From the NCBI GenBank assembly GCA_963792655.1, contig CAWBWU010000010.1:124001-188000 (forward strand): a stretch of 64,000 nt of DNA, given 5' to 3'. This DNA comes from DOZZ01 sp963792655. GTDB lineage: Bacteria; Acidobacteriota; Terriglobia; Bryobacterales; Bryobacteraceae. The notes beneath the pieces were generated by a model. That model had not been told where the DNA came from. It was given only the letters and a program-made list of their open reading frames with translations, and made no database searches. Positions 1 to 8,790 of the stretch are shown piece after piece (position 1 is the stretch's first letter; the number at the start of each line of letters is the position of its first letter). The position numbers were made by a program, and so were the translations under genes.

Positions 1-1
1 G

Positions 2-1063
2 TGGCAGAGCAGCACGGGCGACGCGGCGGAATTTCTTTCGCTCTTCAAGACCGAGCTGCAGCCCGATGATGTTCACACCTTCACGCCACGCGGAAAGATC
101 GTCACACTTCCGGTGAACTCCACCCCCGTCGATTTTGCCTATGCCATCCACTCGGACGTCGGCAACACGTGCACTGGCGCCAAGATCAACGGCCGCATGG
201 TGCCGTTGAAGTACACGCTAAAGGATGGCGATGTCGTCGAGATCCTGACCACGCAAGGTCATCTGCCGAGTAAGGACTGGCTCAGCTTCGTTCAAACCGC
301 GCGCGCGCGCAATCGCATCCGGCACGTCATCAACGTCTTTGAACGTGAGAAGGCGATCGAGATTGGACAGAAGTATCTGGACCGCGAGGCGCGGCGGCTG
401 GGCATTCAGATGAACCGCGTGCGTCCGCAGCTTGAAAAGGTCGCCAGCGACTACGGCTTTGGGCGGGTTGAAGACTTATACGCCGGCCTGGGCTACGGCA
501 AGTTCTCGGCGCGGCAGATACTGCAGAAGTCTGCTCCGGGCGAAGTGCCCGACGCGCCGCCGGCGCCAGAGGCGCAGCCCGAAACAGTCCGCCCTTCGAC
601 CGATACCGACGCTGTCATTAAAGTGCGTGGCGTCGATGATCTGCTGATTTATCGCGCCAAGTGCTGCAATCCGATTCGTGGTGAGGCAATTGTCGGGTAT
701 GTCACGCGCGGCAAAGGTGTCGCGGTACATTCGAAGACCTGCAGCAATGTACAGAGCCTTCTTTATGATGTGGAACGCAAAATCGAAGTTGAGTGGGAGC
801 GTTCCGCCAAAGATTCGTTCCCGGTGCGCTTGATCGTGCGAACGGATGACCGGCCAGGTTTGCTGAATCAGGTGACTTCAATTCTGTCCGACGAAGATGC
901 CAATATTCGCAGTCTCGAAGCGAAGACTGACGTGGGCGGTTCGAGCGACGGCGCCTCAATCGAGATGAGCGTCGACATTCGCGATAAGAAGCAGATGGAA
1001 AAGCTGGTTTCCGCGATGCGGCGCATTTCCGGCGTGCGCGATGTCGAACGCGTGATGAGTTGA
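2..1063 (+). CDS. RelA/SpoT-family (p)ppGpp synthetase/hydrolase, C-terminal part
   Basis: This is the C-terminal part of a long RSH protein that makes and/or degrades (p)ppGpp in the stringent response. The frame is open from base 2, so the HD and synthetase domains lie left of the window. Visible in order are a TGS domain (FTPRGKIVTLP, then TPVDFAYAIHSDVG), a helical linker, the conserved zinc-finger-like block starting CCNPIRGE and ending VHSKTC, and a C-terminal ACT domain (RPGLLNQVTSILSDEDANI). A GTG lies inside the TGS domain at 113 but is not a plausible start. The next gene begins one base after the stop, so the two are probably co-transcribed. Whether it is bifunctional cannot be decided without the N-terminus. 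Confidence 0.93.
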   Translation, partial: WQSSTGDAAEFLSLFKTELQPDDVHTFTPRGKIVTLPVNSTPVDFAYAIHSDVGNTCTGAKINGRMVPLKYTLKDGDVVEILTTQGHLPSKDWLSFVQTARARNRIRHVINVFEREKAIEIGQKYLDREARRLGIQMNRVRPQLEKVASDYGFGRVEDLYAGLGYGKFSARQILQKSAPGEVPDAPPAPEAQPETVRPSTDTDAVIKVRGVDDLLIYRAKCCNPIRGEAIVGYVTRGKGVAVHSKTCSNVQSLLYDVERKIEVEWERSAKDSFPVRLIVRTDDRPGLLNQVTSILSDEDANIRSLEAKTDVGGSSDGASIEMSVDIRDKKQMEKLVSAMRRISGVRDVERVMS

Positions 1064-1064
1064 T

Positions 1065-1382
1065 ATGCAAGACCTGACCTGTACCGATCCTGAACACATT
1101 GCAATTTCCAAAAGCCGCGGCATCCTGATCGATTGGAAAGATGGCGCCAAGAGCGATCTTCAGAATGACTACCTGCGCGATCATTGCCCGTGCGCATCTT
1201 GCACCGGCGTGCACGGAACGCCGCCGCGTGAGAAGACCGCCGACAACCCTCTGAAGATGTTTCAGCCCAAACTGAAGATGCTCGGCGTAGAACCCGTCGG
1301 TAACTATGCCATTAAGATCAACTGGAGTGATGGCCACTCTTCAGGCATCTACTCGTTTGAGCATCTCCGTAAGATCGGGTAG
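1065..1382 (+). CDS. DUF971 domain protein
   Basis: A 105-residue protein that is essentially one DUF971 domain (gamma-butyrobetaine hydroxylase-like N-terminal domain). Supporting blocks are ISKSRGILIDWKDG near the start, the cysteine cluster HCPCASCTG near residue 45, and NYAIKINWSDGHSSGIYSFEHLR at the end, the usual domain finish. Stand-alone copies are common in bacteria and have been linked to Fe-S cluster or metal handling, but no specific reaction can be assigned. It starts one base after the RelA stop and its stop abuts the stop of the convergent PQQ gene with no spacer, so any terminator must lie inside coding sequence. Confidence 0.8.
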   Translation: MQDLTCTDPEHIAISKSRGILIDWKDGAKSDLQNDYLRDHCPCASCTGVHGTPPREKTADNPLKMFQPKLKMLGVEPVGNYAIKINWSDGHSSGIYSFEHLRKIG

Positions 1383-2984
1383 CTAGCGCGCGTGGTTCGT
1401 TCCAGCCGGCAGCGCAAAAGCGAATAGCGAATCGCCGGCACCGAATAGCACATACTGACGGCCATCGAGCATGTAAGTGATCGGGCCGTTGCTGGTGTTC
1501 TGGCCAACGCCTGCGTGCCAGAGAGTTTTGCCCGTATCAGAGTCGAGTGCCATCAGGTGGCCGGAAGTATCGCCGGCAAAGAGAACGCTGCCTGCCGTAC
1601 TCAACAGCCCGCCGAAGCTCATGCCGCCGGCAGCGCTGATGTCGTGCCGCCACTTGATATCGCCGGTGTGATAGTCAATCGCAAGCAGGATGCTCGAGAA
1701 AGTAAGAAAGTCATCGCGTCCCGCATAGCCTTCGGGCTTACCTTCCGCCGTGTAGTAGAAGACGCTGTAGTTCTGCGAGGCGTTGACATAGAAGAGTCCC
1801 TTGGCCGGATCAAAGGTGGGAGCAAACCAGTTAGTTGCTCCATTTGAGCTGGGGCTCACCAATGTTCCATCGCGAGTAGGCTCCTTTCTCGGATCGGGGA
1901 TCGGCTGACCTTTGGCGTCCACGCCCTTGGACCAGTTGTTTTGCATGAAAGGCCTGGTCAGCAGGCTCTTCCCGGTGGCGCGGTCGAGCACAAAGAAGTA
2001 GCCATTCCGGCTCGCCTGCGCCAGCATCTTGCGCGGTGTTCCGTTCATGGGACCGTCGAACAGCACCGGCGTCTGCACCGCATCCCAGTCGTGGGTATCG
2101 TGCGGCGAAGGTTGAAAGGCCCACTTCAGCTTGCCCGAGTCAGGGTCGAGCGCCACAATCGAACACGTCCAGAAGTTGTCGCCTTTGCGCGCACCTCCCG
2201 CGTGCACCGGATTCGGGTTGCCGGTGGTCCAGTACAGCAGGTGCAGCTCCGGGTCATAAGTTCCGGTCATCCACGTCATGCCGCCACCGTGGCGCATGGC
2301 TTCTGCGCCGGGCCAGGTCTCAGAGCCAGGCTGGCCGGGTAATGGTTCCGTCTCCCAGCGCCACTGCACCTCGCCCGTTTCGGGATCGCGAGCTTCGAGG
2401 AAGCCTGGGTTGTCGAGCGAATCGCCGCCGACGCCGACGATCACCTTGTTGCCGATCACAAGCGGCGACATGGTGCAGAAGTATTCGGCCTTGACGTCCG
2501 CAATTGTCTTGCGCCAGCGTTCCTTTCCATCTTTGGCGTTGATCGCGATCAGATTGCAATCGGGTGACTCGAAGTAAAGCCAGTCGCCGTACATCCCTAC
2601 ACCGCGGCTCCCGATGTGAACGCCCGGATTACTCGGATATTTGTAGTGCCAGATTTCATTCCCCGTGCGCGCGTCGACAGCCCAAACGTTATCGGGCATT
2701 GTGAAGTAAAGGGTTCCTTTGACCAGTAGGGGCGTCGACTTGATCGATCCAGCAAAACCCGTTACGCCCGGATTACTTGCGCGGTACATCCACTGGAGGG
2801 CTAAGTTGCCGACGTTGGACTTGTCAATCTGAGTTAGCTGGCTGTTCCGGCGGCCAGAGTAGTCACCGTTATAAGTAGGCCACGTATCGCTCGGAGGATT
2901 CTTAATAAGATCCGGAGTCAGTTCCTGCCCTGCAGCAAGGGCGGCAAAACTGAGGGCAATCGTAAGGATGCTCCGTACTCTCAT
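1383..2984 (-). CDS. PQQ-dependent dehydrogenase (quinoprotein), copy 1
   Basis: A 533-residue secreted quinoprotein of the PQQ alcohol dehydrogenase type: an eight-bladed propeller that oxidises alcohols or related substrates in the periplasm. It has a Sec signal (MRVRSILTIALSFAALAAG), the first-blade motif TWPTYNGDYSGRR near residue 33, repeated blade tryptophan motifs (GKERWRK, GEVQWRW, GKLKWAF, GDIKWRH), and HDTHDWDAVQTPVL near residue 300 containing the catalytic-type Asp. No haem site is present, so electrons probably go to the di-haem cytochrome encoded upstream; the genes overlap by four bases. A paralogous cassette lies at 5.4-7.9 kb. Substrate unknown. Confidence 0.9.
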   Translation of the reverse strand: MRVRSILTIALSFAALAAGQELTPDLIKNPPSDTWPTYNGDYSGRRNSQLTQIDKSNVGNLALQWMYRASNPGVTGFAGSIKSTPLLVKGTLYFTMPDNVWAVDARTGNEIWHYKYPSNPGVHIGSRGVGMYGDWLYFESPDCNLIAINAKDGKERWRKTIADVKAEYFCTMSPLVIGNKVIVGVGGDSLDNPGFLEARDPETGEVQWRWETEPLPGQPGSETWPGAEAMRHGGGMTWMTGTYDPELHLLYWTTGNPNPVHAGGARKGDNFWTCSIVALDPDSGKLKWAFQPSPHDTHDWDAVQTPVLFDGPMNGTPRKMLAQASRNGYFFVLDRATGKSLLTRPFMQNNWSKGVDAKGQPIPDPRKEPTRDGTLVSPSSNGATNWFAPTFDPAKGLFYVNASQNYSVFYYTAEGKPEGYAGRDDFLTFSSILLAIDYHTGDIKWRHDISAAGGMSFGGLLSTAGSVLFAGDTSGHLMALDSDTGKTLWHAGVGQNTSNGPITYMLDGRQYVLFGAGDSLFAFALPAGTNHAR

Positions 2985-3841
2985 TTCAGAGTCTCCAGGT
3001 ACGCCAGCAAGTTGTGCATGTCGGCGTCGGTGTAGCGGGCCAACTGCTCGCGATGGAACGTCATGGGGTCCTTGATGTCCACTTGAGCGCCTTCGACCGC
3101 AAACGAACGATGCCAGCCTGCGGAATCCACCAGTTCCACATTGAACTCGTCGAGGCGTACTAACCGGCCAGCAACTGTTTGTCCGGAAGGTAGCTTGATG
3201 GTAACGGTGGTGGGCGGAGTGGGCTTGCCGGTCTTCCCCATATACATGTCCATGAGCGATGTTCCGGGCGTTAGAAAGCGGCGCTGCAAATCGACGGGTT
3301 CATAGCGCTTGGCAATGCCAGCCAGATCGCCGGTCACCGAGTGGCAACTGGCGCACTTGCCCGCGCCGTTGAAGTAAGCCTTACCTGCCTTCGCATCGCC
3401 CGTGAGTAGACCCTGGATGACATAGCCGAACCGGTTGGATGTAGCCTGTTTGCGCAACTTGAGAAAGGCGCTGATGTCAGCAATTTGTGGTGCAGTAATG
3501 GCGGGGAACGGTGGCATGCCTTTGTCGGGCCGTCCCTCGTGAATGATGGGTCCGAGCAGATTGCCACCTTCATCATGCAGAACCAACTGAGAGCGAATCA
3601 GGTCCGGAGCGCTTTTGCCAGCCGCGTCCGCACCGTGACAGAAACCGCAGCTCGGCACGAATAGCTGCTTGCCTCTTTCGGCCGCCGCAGGGTCGACCTG
3701 ATCCGGCGCGGCAAACAGCGCTGTTGCCTCAGGCTTTTTCTCCGCCCGCGCAGCCTGGTCCTGCGCTAGCGCACTGGCCCCAGTGAGCGCGAGAGTAGCG
3801 ACAAGGTAGATGGGAAGGCGCATACTTTGAGCAAGCCTCAC
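2981..3841 (-). CDS. Di-haem cytochrome c, partner of PQQ dehydrogenase copy 1
   Basis: A secreted cytochrome c with two CxxCH sites, CGFCHG and CASCHS, and a C-terminal block (YTDADMHNLLAYLETLK) typical of cytochrome domains attached to PQQ dehydrogenases. The longest frame starts at a GTG (3841) that overlaps the stop of the upstream isomerase-like gene. An ATG at 3823 gives a cleaner signal peptide (MRLPIYLVATLALTGASA) and is probably the real start. The gene end overlaps the dehydrogenase start by four bases, indicating translational coupling. The likely role is to take electrons from the periplasmic quinoprotein. Confidence 0.88.
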   Translation of the reverse strand: MRLAQSMRLPIYLVATLALTGASALAQDQAARAEKKPEATALFAAPDQVDPAAAERGKQLFVPSCGFCHGADAAGKSAPDLIRSQLVLHDEGGNLLGPIIHEGRPDKGMPPFPAITAPQIADISAFLKLRKQATSNRFGYVIQGLLTGDAKAGKAYFNGAGKCASCHSVTGDLAGIAKRYEPVDLQRRFLTPGTSLMDMYMGKTGKPTPPTTVTIKLPSGQTVAGRLVRLDEFNVELVDSAGWHRSFAVEGAQVDIKDPMTFHREQLARYTDADMHNLLAYLETLK

Positions 3842-4774
3842 GGCTTGAGACCCTTCAGGTACCGATAATTGACTTTGATGGCTTCGAGGGCGGGCATCTC
3901 GAGAAACGGAGGCTCCTGCTCAACAAAGACGGCCTGCACCTTGCCGTTCCGCGCCGCATGGAAGATCCTCGCGTAATCGATTGAGCCGCGCCCTAACTCG
4001 GTCGGCACCGGAGCATTCGGGTTCTTGTCCATCAACGTGGTTCGCGGCGTGAAGCCCTTCTTAAACTCTTTGACATGCAGCAGCCGGTACCGATCGGGAT
4101 ATCTTGGTCAGGTAAGTGGCTGGATCTTTGCCCGCCACCACTACCCAGCCGCAATCGAGCTCTAACTTGACAAGATCCGGATCGGTCAGGCGCAGGAACT
4201 CGTCGTAACCCGTAGTTTCGCCGTATGACCGGAAGTCGAAGTTATGGTTGTGATACGCAAGCTGCAGCCCGGCGCTTTTGATCTTGGCGCCGAGTTGATT
4301 GAACTGTTCTGCATTCCATTTCCAATCATCCAAGGTCAGCCCGTTCAATAGCGAGATGAACGACGCCATCTGGTCGGAACCAGGTGTTGACTGGAGGCGC
4401 GACGCATCGGCCACCCACGGCACAGTCACAACCATAAACTCCTGGCCAAGCTGTTTCGCATCATCGATCTTCTGCTGCAGCCCGCCCATCAGATCCGGCA
4501 GCAGAAAGTGGCCGGACGGATTTTTCAGCCCGTTGTCGTCGAGCATCTTCCGCAAATCTTTCGTTGCGACTTTGGCCATTGGCGAGAGTTCCACCGTCTG
4601 GTAACCAGCTTCGGCAACCTGCTTCAGCGTTCCCGCGGGGTCGCTGTCCATCTCTTTGCCCACGGTGTACAACTGCAGGCCGATGGGGAGGTTCAGAGGA
4701 TTCGCATTCATCGTTTTCACCAGACCCAGCAACGGAGCCGCGAGGATCGTTCTGCGGGAAATGTGTGTATTCAT
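3838..4774 (-). CDS. Sugar phosphate isomerase/epimerase-like protein, frameshifted
   Basis: A TIM-barrel xylose-isomerase-like protein, probably exported: it begins at the ATG at 4774 with a Tat-like signal (SRRTILAAPLLGL). Family blocks are GLQLYTVGKEM, GYQTVELS, LAYHNHNFDF and KLELDCGWVVVAGKDP. In the sequence as given the frame breaks near 4091-4097. Removing one A from the codons for Leu-Thr-Lys-Ile restores KYPDRYRLLHVKEF, a well-conserved metal-binding-region pattern of the family, and reading then runs to the stop at 3838. Corrected length is about 311 residues, normal for the family. Its end overlaps the start of the cytochrome gene, so it heads the PQQ operon. Either a sequence error or a recent pseudogene. 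Confidence 0.8.
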
Positions 4775-4861
4775 CAAGATCTCGTGCCCATCTTATAAGA
4801 ATTCGGGTCCGGCAGGCTCGCCCAAACCGGCGGAAACATTTCCGCGCGATAATGTCCTTGC

Positions 4862-5455
4862 ATGGCTGCACCCGCTCCTGCCCTGGCCCACGCTGGCGCG
4901 AACTCGTTGCTCGACATTCTGGAGCGCGCGCTGCACTCGAGCAGGTCCGAGTGGCTGTTCCTTCGCGAGTTACGCGTCGGCACTGGCCGCCGCAGTCAGA
5001 GTGCGCAGAGGCTGGATGCATTTGCGCTCAATTGCCTGCCCCACCTGGCGATGAAGCGCGTTTGCTATGAAGTGAAGACTTCGCGCGCCGACTATCTTTG
5101 CGAACTGAAGCATCCGCTCAAGCGGCGCGCCGGGATGCGTTACTCGAACGAATTCTACTTTGTTGCGCCTGGCGGCATGCTGAACCTGACCGAAGTCCCG
5201 GCGGAGTGCGGGCTGATCGAAGCGGGCGTCACCACGTTCGAAGAGTGGAAGCAGATTATCCGCCGCCAGGCAGGTTTCTTCTCGTTCGATCCTGAGTCGG
5301 GTGAGTATTGCATCATGAGCATCCCAGCTCCCTGGCGAGATACGCCGGGCCCGACCTGGCAATTCGTGGCCGCGATGTTGCGCAACCAACGAAATGAAAT
5401 CGAGAGCAAACCGCCGGCAGCGCCACGGCCGCAGCAGCGCTTTGACTTTGCCTGA
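4862..5455 (+). CDS. MmcB-like DNA-repair/nuclease-fold protein
   Basis: A 197-residue cytoplasmic protein resembling the MmcB family (restriction-endonuclease-like fold). The supporting block is YEVKTSRADYLCELKHP near residue 70, an E-x-K-x-S-(R)-x-D-(F/Y) pattern, followed by YSNEFYFVAPGGML and a GLIEAGV segment, in the order seen in MmcB. In Caulobacter MmcB is linked to DNA repair by the ImuBC mutasome; no imuB or dnaE2 gene is next to it here, so the functional transfer is weak. It sits alone on the plus strand between two minus-strand PQQ cassettes; its stop is one base from the end of the next gene. The C-terminal 25 residues are Pro/Gln-rich and probably disordered. Confidence 0.55.
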   Translation: MAAPAPALAHAGANSLLDILERALHSSRSEWLFLRELRVGTGRRSQSAQRLDAFALNCLPHLAMKRVCYEVKTSRADYLCELKHPLKRRAGMRYSNEFYFVAPGGMLNLTEVPAECGLIEAGVTTFEEWKQIIRRQAGFFSFDPESGEYCIMSIPAPWRDTPGPTWQFVAAMLRNQRNEIESKPPAAPRPQQRFDFA

Positions 5456-5456
5456 T

Positions 5457-7034
5457 TTACCGCGCCGTGCGGTTCAGGCCGAAGCTGAATAACGTGTCAC
5501 CCGCGGCAACCAGGATGAACTGGCGTCCATCCACCTCGTAGGAGATAGGTCCCGCGCTGGGACTGGCGGTCAAGCCGGTGTGCCAGAGTAGCTTGCCGTT
5601 CGCCGGATCGAATGCGACAAGGTTACTGCCATTACTGGTAAACAGTAAGTTTCCGGCGGTCGTCAGGATCGATGTGACTCCGTTGCCGCTCGGCCAGTCA
5701 TGACGCCAGGAAATGTTGCCGGTCTTGTAATCGATAGCGATCAGTGCGCCGCTCGCGTCGCCCACGCCGCGATCGAGACCACCCCAGCCTTCGGGCCGGT
5801 CGTCCGTGTCCGTAAGATAGAACATGCTGTAAGTGGTGGATGAGCCGACGTACAGAAGGTTAGTGACCGGGCTGAAGCTGGGCGCAGGCCAGTTCGTCGC
5901 GCCGTTCGATGAAGGTGACACCAGCACGCCATCTACGGTTGGGTACTTCGCCGGGTCGGGCACAGGCTGACCTTTCGCGTTCAGTCCGCTGGCCCAATTC
6001 AAAGTATCGATGAACGGCTTGGTGACGATGTGCTGCCCCGTCGCTCGATCAAGCAGGAAGTAGTATCCATTGCGGCTCGCCTGAGCAAGCAGCTTACGCG
6101 GCTTACCATCGATGACGCCATCGATCAGCACCGGCGTCTCGGCGGCGTCCCAATCATGTACATCGTGCGGTGAAACCTGGTAGTACCACACCATTTTTCC
6201 TGTGTCGGGATTCAGCGCGACGATCGAGCAGGTGTATAAGTTATCGCCCTTGCGACTCTTCTCGGCCATGACCGGATTTGGATTACCGGTCCCGACATAG
6301 TAGAGATTGAGTTCCGGGTCATAAGTGCCAGGCATCCAGGCTTGACCGGTTCCGTGCGCGGAGGCGTACTCATCGGGCCAGGTCTCGATTCCGGGTTGCC
6401 CTTTGCGCGGAGTAGTCAGCCACTTCCACTGGAGCGCGCCGGTTTCGGGATCACGTGATTCCACAAAGCCGGGGTTGTCGAGGTGATCGCCGCCGATTCC
6501 GACTACTATATGGTTGCCGATGACCACCGGCGCTACGGTCGATGTGTAGTCCAACTTCGGATCGGCAATCGCCACTTTCCAGCGTTCCTTGCCGGTCCTG
6601 GCATCGAGACTTACTAAGTGGCTGTCCGGAGTCTCAAAGAAGAGCCAGTTCTCATACATTCCGACGCCGCGGTTGCCAATGGTGCTACCCGTATTAGGCG
6701 GGTATTGGTAGTGCCATAATTCGCGGCCCGTGCGCACGTCCGCGGCCCAGACGTTGTTGGGCGAGGTCAGATAGAGTATTCCGTTGACCAACAACGGAGT
6801 GGACTTGATCGTCACCGGGCTGCTGGCGGTGTAGCGCGCCGCCCAGGCGAGTCCCAGATTGGGCAGCGTACTCTGGTTGATCTGCTTCAAGGGACTGAAG
6901 CGCCGCCCGGAGTAGTCACCGTTGTAGGTGGGCCAGGTATCCGCCGGCCTTTGCAACAGCGCTTTCGGATCGAGTCCCTCGGCGCCAACGGCCTGCGCAA
7001 CGGCAAGCAGTATAAATAATCGGGCCGTTCTCAT
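5457..7034 (-). CDS. PQQ-dependent dehydrogenase (quinoprotein), copy 2
   Basis: A 525-residue paralogue of the quinoprotein at 1383-2984. It has a short Sec signal (MRTARLFILLAVAQAVGA), the first-blade motif TWPTYNGDYSGRRFSP, blade motifs GKERWKV, GALQWKW, GKMVWYY, GNISWRH and GKLLWHT, and the HDVHDWDAAETPVL block with the catalytic-type Asp. It is co-oriented and overlaps its cytochrome gene by four bases, exactly as copy 1 does, so the two-gene unit appears to have been duplicated as a cassette. The C-terminal third carries an insertion (TDTDDRPEGWGGLDRGVG) compared with copy 1, possibly altering substrate access. Substrate unknown. Confidence 0.9.
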   Translation of the reverse strand: MRTARLFILLAVAQAVGAEGLDPKALLQRPADTWPTYNGDYSGRRFSPLKQINQSTLPNLGLAWAARYTASSPVTIKSTPLLVNGILYLTSPNNVWAADVRTGRELWHYQYPPNTGSTIGNRGVGMYENWLFFETPDSHLVSLDARTGKERWKVAIADPKLDYTSTVAPVVIGNHIVVGIGGDHLDNPGFVESRDPETGALQWKWLTTPRKGQPGIETWPDEYASAHGTGQAWMPGTYDPELNLYYVGTGNPNPVMAEKSRKGDNLYTCSIVALNPDTGKMVWYYQVSPHDVHDWDAAETPVLIDGVIDGKPRKLLAQASRNGYYFLLDRATGQHIVTKPFIDTLNWASGLNAKGQPVPDPAKYPTVDGVLVSPSSNGATNWPAPSFSPVTNLLYVGSSTTYSMFYLTDTDDRPEGWGGLDRGVGDASGALIAIDYKTGNISWRHDWPSGNGVTSILTTAGNLLFTSNGSNLVAFDPANGKLLWHTGLTASPSAGPISYEVDGRQFILVAAGDTLFSFGLNRTAR

Positions 7035-7882
7035 TTCAAGGTCACCAGGTAAGCAGTCACGTTATGAATGTCAGCGTCAGTATACTTGCGCAACATCTCG
7101 TTGTGCGCTTGAAGCGGGTCACGCACTTCGACGCGCGGCGTAGAGCCATCTCGAAAGAAGGAGTGGAAGGTTCCGGAGGAATCGTACAGCGACACAGTGA
7201 AGTCATCGATGCGATCGAGCGTTCCGGTGATTGCCGGACCGGAAGCGGGTGTCACCGTCACGGTCGGAAGCGCCGTCTTGCCCGAACCCGGGCCGCGACG
7301 GTTTCCGCCAGGATGAAGCCAGCGGGATTGCAATGAGAACGAGTCGTACTTCGCGCCAATGCCTTTCAGATCTCCGGTGACCGAGTGGCAAGTCGCACAC
7401 TTGCCCGCCGTTGCGAAGTACGCGGCCCCTTTCTGCGCATCGCCCGTGACAACATCGCCGAACGTGTATGTGCCGCGGTGGCCCGCCGAATAGGTACGCA
7501 CATGCAGCCAGGCGACCACATCGGCGATCTGCGCTTCAGTCAAATTCAGTTTCGGCATGCCCTTATCGGGACGGCCTTCGCGAATGACAGGGGCGATCAG
7601 AATGCCCTTCTCGTCATCCAGCACCAGCACGGAGCGAATGAGATCCGGCGCGCCAGGTCCGCCCTTCCCGGCAACGCCATGGCAACCCGCGCAAAATTGG
7701 GCGTAGACTTTACCGCCCCTTGCGAAAGCGGCCGGATCTTCTTTGGCGCCGGTGATGGCCGCGGCACTGACGGCGTCTGCAGGCGCTTTCTTCAATTTGC
7801 CTTCGCTCGCCGGCTCTTGCGCGGCGAGAGCAGCGGCGGTTAGCGCGAACAATACCGGACCACAGAGTCCAGAAATCCTCAT
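7031..7882 (-). CDS. Di-haem cytochrome c, partner of PQQ dehydrogenase copy 2
   Basis: A 283-residue secreted cytochrome c with haem sites CAGCHG and CATCHS and a signal peptide MRISGLCGPVLFALTAAALAAQ. The order of elements matches the copy-1 cytochrome: first haem, a DLIRSVLVLDDEKG block, GMPKLNLTEAQIADV, the second haem, and the C-terminal KYTDADIHNVTAYLVTLK. A short insertion rich in Gly/Arg (GGNRRGPGSGKT) follows the second haem. The stop overlaps the dehydrogenase start by four bases. It is the first gene of the unit; the palindromic intergenic repeat at 7940-8075 lies just upstream of its start. Confidence 0.88.
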   Translation of the reverse strand: MRISGLCGPVLFALTAAALAAQEPASEGKLKKAPADAVSAAAITGAKEDPAAFARGGKVYAQFCAGCHGVAGKGGPGAPDLIRSVLVLDDEKGILIAPVIREGRPDKGMPKLNLTEAQIADVVAWLHVRTYSAGHRGTYTFGDVVTGDAQKGAAYFATAGKCATCHSVTGDLKGIGAKYDSFSLQSRWLHPGGNRRGPGSGKTALPTVTVTPASGPAITGTLDRIDDFTVSLYDSSGTFHSFFRDGSTPRVEVRDPLQAHNEMLRKYTDADIHNVTAYLVTLK

Positions 7883-7939
7883 GGGTTACATTTTGCCAGC
7901 TTTTCGGAGGAGGTCAGCGATCGGGCTATTTTGCGGAGG

Positions 7940-8075
7940 CAAATTGGGTTCGTTTGGCTTCGCTTTTGGCTTTTTGTTCGTTTGGTTTTCGAACACAAGG
8001 GCGGATTGGCGGCGGGTTGAGCTGTTTTGGAGTGGAGAATTTCAAAATGTGAATTTACCAAACGAACCCAATTTG
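7940..8075. repeat. Intergenic element with 18-bp terminal inverted repeats
   Basis: CAAATTGGGTTCGTTTGG at 7940-7957 is matched exactly, inverted, at 8058-8075. The 100 bases between are AT-richer than the surroundings and rich in TTTTGG/GTTCG words. Open frames across it are low-complexity and have no start signal. This has the form of a REP- or MITE-like intergenic element. The rest of 7883-8447 shows no convincing gene. Confidence 0.65.
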
Positions 8076-8298
8076 GCGGAGGCGTTCGCACACGCAGAGG
8101 GGGCGGTAGTAGGAGTTCGACGGTGGCGAGGTCCGGCGTGGCATTCGGAGGTCCGGGGCGCGCGGGAGGTAAGAGAAGATTGACATAACTTCTGGCGTGA
8201 TTCTCAGCGGAGGCCACGACGAGCGCTGCAGGGCGCGCGGGCAAGTAGTTGGAATGACTGAAAATACTTCAGCATTTGGACCGTGAATCCCGTGAATA

Positions 8299-8318
8299 AG
8301 CCGCAGATGGACGCGAAT
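8299..8318 (-). repeat. Short dispersed repeat (copy at 53804)
   Basis: AGCCGCAGATGGACGCGAAT here is the reverse complement of 53804-53823 with one mismatch. Both lie in intergenic DNA, so this looks like a dispersed non-coding repeat rather than a coding remnant. Confidence 0.5.
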
Positions 8319-8447
8319 GCAAGCGGATCAGCACGGCGGAGGCGTCTTATATGTTCGCGGCAGGAAGTGTCTATCGTTACTGATCGAGAAACCCGGGACT
8401 GGGCCCGCCGTCTTGATCGAGGCGAACATTGTATTAATAACGCGGAT

Positions 8448-8633
8448 CTACGGAGAGCATCTGGCGACAGCTGCACATCTCGTATAACCGGGCGGGCATT
8501 TGACCAGCGCTGAGGGGCATGGAATGAAATTTGCAATTCCACCGCTGAGAAGTTCCAGATCCTCAAGGGTCAACTCTTCGCCACTTACCCCAATCACTTC
8601 CCCTGTTACGTGACCGTCAACATCTTCGGGCAT
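8448..8633 (-). CDS. Double-glycine leader peptide precursor A (RiPP/bacteriocin-like)
   Basis: A 61-residue peptide. Residues 1-32 form an acidic leader ending in GEELTLEDLELLSGG, the classic double-glycine signal cut and exported by C39-peptidase ABC transporters. The remaining 29 residues form a basic, Cys-rich core with Cys at core positions 7, 14, 21 and 27 and the block CPPGYTRC. The ATG is preceded by a good ribosome site (AAAGGGAGAGACAG). It lies downstream of, and co-oriented with, the export operon, 157 bases after the cyclic-nucleotide-domain gene, and shares leader and core motifs with the precursors at 18134, 18618 and 19513. Biological activity is unknown. Peptide recognition is by motif only, but the context is strong. 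Confidence 0.82.
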   Translation of the reverse strand: MPEDVDGHVTGEVIGVSGEELTLEDLELLSGGIANFIPCPSALVKCPPGYTRCAAVARCSP

Positions 8634-8790
8634 CTGTCTCTCCCTTTAATCTTGCAGGAACGAAAAAACTTAAACATACGCTACGTAGCCTTCAGCGTAA
8701 AGCCAGTCATGCCCTCGTGTGAGGGCGGGGGCGGTGTTTGAGCAGACAGGTACCTATCCCGGGTTTTGAATGGCCCCCAGCACGCACTCG

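Noticed and set aside
1941..2577. Overlapping open frames on the plus strand within PQQ dehydrogenase copy 1
   Set aside because: High-GC shadow frames opposite a strongly conserved enzyme; no domain or ribosome site.
4792..4797. TATAAG as a -10 box for the isomerase-PQQ operon
   Set aside because: No -35 box at proper spacing, and the sequence is weak; not listed.
7879..8244. A 121-codon minus-strand open frame over the inverted repeat
   Set aside because: Low complexity, Pro/Lys-rich, overlaps the palindrome and has no ribosome site or recognisable domain; more likely repeat DNA.
8711..8726. GCCCTC-GTGT-GAGGGC hairpin as a terminator of the export operon
   Set aside because: Only six pairs and no T-tract on either strand; could be a chance inverted repeat.
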